Part shown: positions 1-5,377 of the stretch, piece after piece
Layout of the letters: each line of letters starts with the position of its first letter
How positions within the stretch are numbered: position 1 is the stretch's first letter
NCBI GenBank assembly: GCA_030066455.1
Contig: JASJBQ010000247.1
Span: 1-7,344 of the forward strand
Direction of reading: 5' to 3'
From: Desulfobacterales bacterium
GTDB taxonomy: Bacteria > Desulfobacterota > Desulfobacteria > Desulfobacterales > UBA5852
DNA: 7,344 nt
Notes under the pieces: model-generated
Databases searched by the model: none
What the model was told of the DNA's origin: nothing
The model's input: the letters and a program-made list of their open reading frames with translations, nothing else
Made by a program: the position numbers and the translations under genes

Positions 1-945
<945 letters not shown>

Positions 946-966
946 AATTTCACCTCACCGTTTCTG

Positions 967-1344
967 TCAGGCGGCCGGTTGAATCCGCCCCATTTTCTCC
1001 ATGGATTCAAGTTTGGTCTTGCAGCGGATGCAATGGCTCGTCACCGGACGCGCCTGGAGCCGGGCCGGACTGATATCCTCGCCGCATTCCTCGCATTCGC
1101 CGTATGATCCGTCCTGAATACGCCGCAGCGCGGCCTTGATTTTGCGGATCAACTTGCTTTCACGGTCACGGATGCGCAGGGTCCAGCCGCGGTCTGCGTC
1201 CATCGTGGTAAGATCCAGAAGGTCGGCGGCCCCGATGGAGTTCAGCAGGAGATCGCTCACCGTGCCGCCGGCCTTACGCTCAAGATCCGCCAGTTGATTT
1301 TCGAGAAGATCCCGATAGGCCATCAATTCTGCCTGAGTCAACAT
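967..1344 (-). CDS. DksA/TraR-family C4 zinc-finger protein
   Basis: A 125-residue DksA-like transcription factor. DksA proteins enter the RNA polymerase secondary channel and, with ppGpp, retune promoter choice. Residues about 1-35 and 50-78 would form the two coiled-coil helices, with the conserved RDRESKLIRKIKAALRRI stretch. A C4 zinc finger follows: C84, C87, C105 and C108, in CEECGEDISPARLQARP then HCIRC. The coiled-coil tip aligned to the E. coli DxxDxA motif reads DLLDLT (residues 41-46). Both acidic residues are kept but Ala is replaced by Thr46. Length is somewhat short of E. coli DksA (151). The ATG at 1344 has a near-perfect AGGAGGTG site at 1357-1350. It lies inside a minus-strand operon, overlapped at its 5' end by a small Cys-rich ORF. 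Family assignment is firm. Whether it acts like DksA or is a specialised regulator is open because of the changed tip. Confidence 0.93.
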   Translation of the reverse strand: MLTQAELMAYRDLLENQLADLERKAGGTVSDLLLNSIGAADLLDLTTMDADRGWTLRIRDRESKLIRKIKAALRRIQDGSYGECEECGEDISPARLQARPVTSHCIRCKTKLESMEKMGRIQPAA

Positions 1345-1495
1345 TGTTCACCTCCTGCGTTGGCGATTGTTTATCGAAATGCGGGCAGGCACGACACCAG
1401 CAGCGCAATTCACTCCCTCGAAATATTTCGGCGCATACCTTTCTCAAATAATAATTTCCGGGATCCTGTGGACATTGGATCAACTCGTCGCTCAT
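1280..1495 (-). CDS. Small Cys-rich protein (71 aa), coupled to the yitT-like gene
   Basis: A short ORF filling the otherwise unexplained gap between the YitT-like and DksA-like genes. It starts MSDELIQCPQDPGNYYLRK, and its Cys residues are C8, C21, C32, C34 and C37, with H39 in the block RCWCRACPHF, suggesting possible metal or redox chemistry. The ATG at 1495-1493 overlaps the YitT stop as ATGA and is preceded by GGAGG at 1504-1500, a typical translational-coupling layout. The last 21 residues (51-71) are read from the first 65 nt of the DksA-like gene in another frame; they are low-complexity (Ser/Gly/Arg) and look unconstrained. I do not recognise the family. Evidence for coding is positional (start context, gap filling, sensible first 50 residues) rather than homology. 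The main alternative is that it is only a spacer. Confidence 0.6.
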   Translation of the reverse strand: MSDELIQCPQDPGNYYLRKVCAEIFRGSELRCWCRACPHFDKQSPTQEVNNVDSGRIDGLSGSSRKSTGGS

Positions 1496-2475
1496 TGGTC
1501 CTCCAGGCAACTGGTGGCATTGCCGCAGGTGCTCATGCCGGCGAAGGTCTTGCGCTCGGTGACTTCGCAGGCCGCATTGACGACAACGAAGGCATCTGGG
1601 TCCTCTTTCAGAACACAGGCTTTCAATCGGGGAATCTCCATCAGCGGCGCAACGGAATAGATCACTTTCTTCTCCCGTTGGCTGAAGCCGCCTTGGCCCT
1701 TGAGAAATGTTATCCGGCAGTTGTTCTGCTGGAGTAGGACCTGCCCGACAGCATCCGCCCTGTCCGAGATCACGAGCATGACCCGGGGCGGGTTGACCCC
1801 CGCCATGACGGCATCGACGACGCGGCTGCAGACAAAGAGAAAAAGGGCGGAGTACAAGGCAGCTTCCAGGCTGTAGAGCCAGCCCCCGACCGCCAAAAGC
1901 AAAGCATTGAGGGTAAATCCGATCGTTCCCACGGAAAACCCGAAGCGATTTTTGAAATAGACGGACAGAATGTCCAGGCCGCCGGCCGATCCATGAGACC
2001 GGAGAACTAGCCCGGCGCCCAGGCCGCAGACGACCCCGGCCGCCAGCAGCGCCAGCAGCGGATCTTCGATCGCCAGGGCCGGCGGTTTGATCCATACCGC
2101 CGACAGGGAAAAGAACACCATCCCGAATATGGTCAGCAGCATGAAGCGCCGGCCGACCCGGCGCCATCCCAGCCAGACCAGCGGAAGGTTCAGCAGCAGG
2201 TACCACCAGCCGATTTCCAGGCGGGGCTGCAGATGGTTCAACAGGATCGCTGCCCCGGCCAGTCCCCCGGCAATCAACCGATGCTGAACCAGGATCGTGT
2301 TGAGGCCGATGACAAAAATCATGCTGCCGGCTGCGATGAGGGCCAGATCGGTCCAAAGCCTGCGCCAGGACCGCACGGCTGCGCCGCTGGATGCGGCTGC
2401 AGTGGTCGCCATCGAGCCTACCGGCCCTGGCTTTAGATGGGTACGCCGAAGTCGTATGATATGATGGAACATCAT
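1492..2475 (-). CDS. YitT-family membrane protein (DUF161 + DUF2179)
   Basis: A 327-residue inner-membrane protein of the YitT/YpjC family, whose transport or signalling role is unknown. About five or six hydrophobic segments lie at residues 41-63, 66-82, 90-103, 111-128, 139-159 and 183-218. The family signature GSAGGLDIL sits at residues 162-170, just after the fifth segment. The C-terminal cytoplasmic DUF2179 domain spans about 229-310, with KGQGGFSQREKKVIYSV and EDPDAFVVVNA. An unusual tail containing two Cys (GMSTCGNATSCLEDQ) follows. The start is uncertain. The frame is open up to an ATG at 2541, inside the preceding gene. I chose the ATG at 2475, 13 nt after the upstream stop at 2489. 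The ATG at 2412 (306 residues, weak GGTAGG upstream) is also plausible and leaves about 18 residues before the first membrane segment. The stop overlaps the next ORF as ATGA. Confidence 0.9.
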   Translation of the reverse strand: MMFHHIIRLRRTHLKPGPVGSMATTAAASSGAAVRSWRRLWTDLALIAAGSMIFVIGLNTILVQHRLIAGGLAGAAILLNHLQPRLEIGWWYLLLNLPLVWLGWRRVGRRFMLLTIFGMVFFSLSAVWIKPPALAIEDPLLALLAAGVVCGLGAGLVLRSHGSAGGLDILSVYFKNRFGFSVGTIGFTLNALLLAVGGWLYSLEAALYSALFLFVCSRVVDAVMAGVNPPRVMLVISDRADAVGQVLLQQNNCRITFLKGQGGFSQREKKVIYSVAPLMEIPRLKACVLKEDPDAFVVVNAACEVTERKTFAGMSTCGNATSCLEDQ

Positions 2476-2488
2476 TGCGTCACTGCCC

Positions 2489-2785
2489 TTATTCCTCGAG
2501 CAGGCGATAGCTCTCGACCGAGATGAGTTGGTAGCCTTCATCCTCCATCAAGGTGCCGGTCACCTCGACACGACGACCGACATGTTCGAAAGCCAGTTCG
2601 TTGCCCTTGTCATTAGGCGCGATACCCAGCAAGAGGCCGTCATCGGTGTCGAGTTCGAAACCATCGGTAACCGTACCCGATATAACAACCATATCGTTCG
2701 TCACCGCATGACCAAGCGAAAGAAAGGCGACACTTCCCAGCATCAGCAAAAAGGCCAAAGTCATCGATTTCTTGAATAGCGTCAT
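2489..2785 (-). CDS. Small secreted OB-fold-like protein (98 aa)
   Basis: First gene of the minus-strand cluster. Residues 1-27 are a classical Sec signal peptide: KK at 5-6, a hydrophobic core at about 8-24, and a likely signal peptidase I cut after GHA (residue 27). The roughly 71-residue mature part is acidic and beta-rich, with alternating strand patterns (VVISGTVTD, HVGRRVEVTGTLMED, YQLISVESYRLLEE). This resembles small periplasmic OB-fold-like domains that bind diverse ligands. It has no Cys for a lipobox, so it should be soluble in the periplasm. The ATG at 2785 has AGGAGA (2800-2795) upstream with a 9-nt spacer. The gene starts about 60 nt downstream of a sigma-54-type promoter, and its TAA is 13 nt before the chosen YitT-like start. 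The fold is inferred from pattern only; no specific function can be assigned. Confidence 0.85.
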   Translation of the reverse strand: MTLFKKSMTLAFLLMLGSVAFLSLGHAVTNDMVVISGTVTDGFELDTDDGLLLGIAPNDKGNELAFEHVGRRVEVTGTLMEDEGYQLISVESYRLLEE

Positions 2786-2846
2786 GGCGGTCTTTCTCCT
2801 TAATTATGATCTTTGAAATGAATTTTTTAAAAGAGCATCATTCATT

Positions 2847-2864
2847 TAGCAACCGCCATGCCAA
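2847..2864 (-). promoter_or_regulatory. Sigma-54 (RpoN) promoter for the six-gene minus-strand cluster
   Basis: The minus strand reads TTGGCATGGCGGTTGCTA. The -24 GG (2862-2861) and -12 GC (2850-2849) are separated by exactly 10 nt, as sigma-54 requires. The match to TTGGCAC-N5-TTGCW has one deviation (CAT instead of CAC). Transcription would begin near 2837, giving a 5' leader of about 50 nt before the ATG at 2785. Activation would need a bacterial enhancer-binding protein, which is not encoded in this window. Assigned by consensus only. Confidence 0.72.
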
Positions 2865-2913
2865 CACATAAACAATTGTAATTATATGATTAATTGATTC
2901 TGACGGCTAAATG

Positions 2914-2928
2914 GGAACAGTGGGTTCC
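2914..2928. promoter_or_regulatory. Dyad GGAAC-N5-GTTCC, candidate activator site
   Basis: A 15-bp inverted repeat (arms 2914-2918 and 2924-2928) centred about 84 bp upstream of the predicted start of the minus-strand sigma-54 transcript. That is a usual distance for an enhancer-binding protein. A second short dyad, AATGG-CCA-CCATT, is next to it at 2931-2943. The protein that would bind is unknown. Confidence 0.3.
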
Positions 2929-3013
2929 GAAATGGCCACCATTGGATACAGCCCAATACGCCCGTTGATCAAAAAAGCTGTACAACATCTTGAAATTAAT
3001 ATTTATATCTCTC

Positions 3014-3028
3014 GGAATTCGAACTTCC
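3014..3028. promoter_or_regulatory. Second GGAA-N7-TTCC dyad, candidate activator site
   Basis: A 15-bp element with the same outer half-sites and spacing as the one at 2914-2928, offset by exactly 100 bp. The inner bases differ. It lies between the two divergent sigma-54-type promoters and could serve either. The pairing was noticed after the fact, so the support is weak. Confidence 0.22.
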
Positions 3029-3114
3029 TGATTCTTCCCCGGCAACCTCTGAAGTTCCGATCTAAAACCCGATGATGGCTTAATCATTGTCTGCTATTGG
3101 CTTAGGGGAGTTTT

Positions 3115-3131
3115 TCCGGTTGTTCACCGGA
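3115..3131. promoter_or_regulatory. Inverted repeat TCCGGT-N5-ACCGGA, candidate operator
   Basis: Perfect 6-bp arms (3115-3120 and 3126-3131) around TGTTC, a 17-bp dyad typical of a dimeric regulator. Its centre is about 155 bp upstream of the predicted start of the plus-strand sigma-54 transcript. No T-run follows on either strand, so it is not a Rho-independent terminator. Confidence 0.3.
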
Positions 3132-3251
3132 TCAGAACCCGGCCGCGTCTGGTCACATTTTTAAATCAATTCCAGATGGTTGTACTAAGTTGGCTTTTAC
3201 GAGCCGACGTTTATTGTGGGGGATCGTCAGTCTGGGAGAACTTTGGAAAGG

Positions 3252-3270
3252 TTGGCACTTTCATTGCTTT
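3252..3270 (+). promoter_or_regulatory. Sigma-54 (RpoN) promoter facing the zinc-ribbon gene
   Basis: The sequence TTGGCACTTTCATTGCTTT matches the -24/-12 consensus TTGGCAC-N5-TTGCWWW at essentially every conserved base. The GG (3254-3255) and GC (3266-3267) are 10 nt apart. Transcription would start near 3279, giving a leader of about 150 nt before the ATG at 3430. It points away from the minus-strand sigma-54 site about 390 bp to the left, so one activator could control both. Assigned by consensus only. Confidence 0.78.
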
Positions 3271-3429
3271 ACCTGACACACCATCGATGCCGCCCGGCGA
3301 TGAGATGCTGCCAAACCGAAACGCGCCGTGGTGGCCCCTTTGGCCGTATCCATCTATCTTTCGGCCTCATCGATGGCAGCTGTATTTTGCGACGGTTTGC
3401 ATGATGGACAATTTAACTGGGGAAGCATG

Positions 3430-3609
3430 ATGAACGATCAGATCCTATTTTGTGTGCAATGCGAGGAGCCCTTTGCTTTCAACGCCATCGAGCAGGAAAA
3501 ATATCGTCAGCGGGACTTTGATCCGCCGCGTCGCTGCCCGACCTGTCGGCAACACCGCATGCGCACGGACGATGCGCATGCGGGCCGGAACGGGCGCCGC
3601 CGTTCATGA
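3430..3609 (+). CDS. Small zinc-ribbon protein (59 aa)
   Basis: A compact zinc-ribbon protein like the 'probable zinc-ribbon' family found in many bacteria, of unknown function (nucleic-acid or protein contact is the usual guess). The two Cys pairs are C8/C11 (FCVQCEEPF) and C36/C39 (RRCPTCRQHR), bracketing FNAIEQEKYRQRDFDPPRR, a family-typical spacer. The tail, residues 40-59, is very basic (RMR, RNGRRRS). Two adjacent ATGs exist at 3427 and 3430. I chose 3430 because the GGGGA at 3419-3423 is then 6 nt away; 3427 would add one Met. The frame is open further upstream to 3328, but that part has no family character. It is preceded by a strong sigma-54-type promoter with a long leader. The last third of the gene also carries two strong hairpins. 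Confidence 0.85.
   Translation: MNDQILFCVQCEEPFAFNAIEQEKYRQRDFDPPRRCPTCRQHRMRTDDAHAGRNGRRRS
3555..3583 (+). repeat. Perfect 11-bp stem-loop at the end of the zinc-ribbon gene
   Basis: Arms CCGCATGCGCA (3555-3565) and TGCGCATGCGG (3573-3583) are exact reverse complements around the 7-nt loop CGGACGA. The stem lies within codons 42-52 of the zinc-ribbon gene. There is no downstream T-run, so it is not a standard intrinsic terminator. It may act as an mRNA 3' structure or a DNA-binding palindrome. Confidence 0.75.
3588..3605 (+). repeat. Second stem-loop, GAACGG-N6-CCGTTC
   Basis: Perfect 6-bp arms (3588-3593 and 3600-3605) around GCGCCG, 4 nt after the 11-bp hairpin and ending just before the zinc-ribbon stop codon. 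With the preceding stem it forms a tandem hairpin pair at the 3' end of that message. Confidence 0.55.
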
Positions 3610-3906
3610 CCACGTCGCCGTCCCTACCAGGATGATGGATATTCCACCCAATAGGACTTTCCCAGTCCATGAGGTTTCTATCTCGGGCCGCCATCATAAA
3701 TCACTGGCATGTTGAGAGGTCTAACCAAAATTATCCGTCATCTTTCCCACAGATAACCACCCCATTAGAAGACCCCAATGCCAATTGACAACCTGCTGCG
3801 TCAATACAAAGATTGCACATTAGCCCTTTATTCCGCTCCCCGTGCTGGTGCATGGTAAGGTTTGGAAACTTCTACACGAGCATAACGTCACGGATGAGAG
3901 ATCACC
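3610..3906. other. 297-bp intergenic region upstream of the cyclase gene
   Basis: No credible gene was found here. It should hold the promoter of the cyclase-mgtE pair. A consensus -35 TTGACA occurs at 3785-3790, with only a weak -10 (AAAGAT, 3808-3813) 17 nt later, so a sigma-70 call is tentative. A small GGACT-TTCCC-AGTCC stem is at 3654-3668 without a T-run. I saw no sigma-54 match and no recognisable riboswitch. Confidence 0.5.
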
Positions 3907-5343
3907 TTGGATGCGATTGGCATTTTAAAAATCAGCACCGCAATGTTCACTTGGCGTGCCGCCTTGGATATTGCATTGATGGCGGCCGGATTTTTCCTGC
4001 TTTACAGGACCCTCGTCCGCCTGGGAACCTGGAAAATTGCCACCGGCATCCTGGCGGCCGTGGGTATTTTTCTCCTGGCCCGGTTTCTTGATCTGCGTGG
4101 CATTGAATGGGTTTTCGGTAATTTCAGCCACGTGGCGGTCATCGCCCTGATCGTCATTTTTCAGCCTGAATTGCGCAAAATGTTCGAGCGCGCCGTCTCG
4201 GTCCGCAGGGCACGCACCCGCGATCCAGGCGATGTCGTCTCGCGGCTGATTGCCTATACCTTGTTCGCCTTGGCCAAAAAGCACCAAGGTGCGCTGGTGG
4301 TCTTCCCCGGCCGTGAGCCGATCCAGGAATGGGTCGCGGGCGGCTACGCCTTAGATGCCCGGCCCAGCATCCCACTGCTGCGGAGCATTTTCGATCCAAA
4401 TTCTCCCGGCCACGACGGCGCTCTCATTATTGAGAAGGGGCGGTTTGCCCGACTGGGGGTCCGGCTCCCGATTTCGCAAAGTCAGCAACTCAGTGACGAT
4501 TACGGCACGCGCCACCATGCCGCCATGGGCTTGGCGGAAAAGTCGGACGCGCTGACAGTGCTGGTTTCAGAGGAGCGCGGTCAGGTCAGTGTGTTCTACA
4601 GAGGACAGATGCGGTCAATCGAGGAGGCCGACGATCTGGTGAAGGCTATCATTGACCACTGGCGAGAAACCTCGTCATATTCCTTCGGGGTTCCGAGGGG
4701 CCGGATGCGGCGGGTCGTGGTCTCCCAGATGCTGGTAAGTCTGGCTTTGGCCGTCGTGCTCTGGTCGACCCTGATCATCGCCCAGGGCGAGAAGCTGGAA
4801 AAGATGTTGACCGTGCCCGTGGAATTCACCGCTTCGCCGCCCGAGCTAACGCTGGTGGGCGATAAGGCCAAGGAGGTACGGTTGCACCTGAGCGGCTCCC
4901 GCTCGGACCTTGATTTGGTCGACCCTGCCAATCTGAGTGCCAAAATCGATCTGTCCAAGGCTACAGCCGGCAAGCAGGCTTTCATCATCACGGCCGAGAA
5001 TTTTCGCCTGCCGCGCGGAGTGGCTCTCCTGGACGTGGCGCCAGCGAGCATTGAACTGACGTTGGCCGAGCTTGTGGAACGCGAGATCGCGATCAAGCCG
5101 CAGTTGGTCGGCAAACTGCCTTCGGGGCACATGCTGAAGTCCGTCGATCTTCAACCCAGCCGTGTTAAAGTGCTGGCCGCGCCGGGGACCAAGGAGCTGA
5201 TCAACGTCACCACCACACCCATCTATCTTGAGAACTTTGAAAGCGATGACGTGATCTACTGCAAAATTATCGCCCCGCCGGTCCTGCATCCCGTGGACAA
5301 GCGTTGGCCGGATGTCAAGGTCACCATCACGCTGGATCGCTGA
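3907..5343 (+). CDS. cdaA: Membrane diadenylate cyclase fused to YbbR (CdaR-like) repeats
   Basis: Makes c-di-AMP from two ATP. The 478-residue protein has three N-terminal membrane helices (about 19-38, 43-61 and 73-86), ending in the CdaA-typical IFQPELRKMFE. A DisA_N cyclase domain follows (about 105-250), with the catalytic DGA motif at 170-172 (GHDGALII) and GTRHHAAMG at 200-208. A fourth helix (about 269-292) precedes two YbbR repeats outside the membrane (about 302-387 and 390-476). In Firmicutes the cyclase (CdaA) and YbbR regulator (CdaR) are separate neighbouring genes; here they are one polypeptide. Oddity: the usual RHR motif reads R202-H203-H204. The start is a TTG at 3907. A stop at 3895 excludes upstream starts, and the ATG at 3943 would shorten the N-terminus; the ribosome site is weak (GAGAG). 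mgtE follows after 34 nt, so co-transcription is likely. Family confidence is high; activity is inferred. Confidence 0.93.
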   Translation: MDAIGILKISTAMFTWRAALDIALMAAGFFLLYRTLVRLGTWKIATGILAAVGIFLLARFLDLRGIEWVFGNFSHVAVIALIVIFQPELRKMFERAVSVRRARTRDPGDVVSRLIAYTLFALAKKHQGALVVFPGREPIQEWVAGGYALDARPSIPLLRSIFDPNSPGHDGALIIEKGRFARLGVRLPISQSQQLSDDYGTRHHAAMGLAEKSDALTVLVSEERGQVSVFYRGQMRSIEEADDLVKAIIDHWRETSSYSFGVPRGRMRRVVVSQMLVSLALAVVLWSTLIIAQGEKLEKMLTVPVEFTASPPELTLVGDKAKEVRLHLSGSRSDLDLVDPANLSAKIDLSKATAGKQAFIITAENFRLPRGVALLDVAPASIELTLAELVEREIAIKPQLVGKLPSGHMLKSVDLQPSRVKVLAAPGTKELINVTTTPIYLENFESDDVIYCKIIAPPVLHPVDKRWPDVKVTITLDR

Positions 5344-5377
5344 CGTATTCGGCGGCCACCTTTGCGGAGATGAACCG

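Larger units (their letters stand above)
2786..3429. other. 644-bp divergent control region without a convincing protein gene
   Basis: Lies between the divergent starts at 2785 and 3430. It is clearly more AT-rich than the flanking genes from about 2790 to 3180. It holds a minus-strand and a plus-strand sigma-54-type promoter, two GGAA-N7-TTCC dyads exactly 100 bp apart, a TCCGGT-N5-ACCGGA inverted repeat, and a leader of about 150 nt before the zinc-ribbon gene. Open frames at 2890-3087 (minus) and 3176-3430 (plus) lack ribosome sites and recognisable protein character. Confidence 0.7.

Noticed and set aside
1280..2356. Long 358-residue minus-strand ORF overlapping the YitT-like gene
   Set aside because: Its upstream part is a shifted-frame shadow of the YitT-like gene, rich in Arg/Gly/Pro. 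Only its last 71 residues, from the ATG at 1495, have a real start context and were kept.
2890..3087. 65-residue minus-strand ORF upstream of the OB-fold gene
   Set aside because: It has no ribosome site before its ATG, no recognisable domain or composition pattern, and lies upstream of the sigma-54-type promoter in the AT-rich control region.
3287..3430. 47-residue plus-strand ORF in the leader whose stop overlaps the zinc-ribbon start as ATGA
   Set aside because: The stop/start overlap is attractive, but there is no ribosome site before the ATG and the Trp/Pro-rich translation looks like a random frame. A leader peptide remains possible but unsupported.
3785..3813. Sigma-70 promoter for the cyclase gene (TTGACA, 17 nt, AAAGAT)
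   Set aside because: The -35 is perfect but the -10 matches only about half the consensus, so it was noted in the intergenic entry and not listed as a promoter.
4596..5132. 178-residue minus-strand ORF inside the cyclase gene, and similar antisense ORFs inside mgtE
   Set aside because: These are high-GC antisense shadows with Ser/Arg-rich composition and no ribosome sites, opposite well-supported genes.
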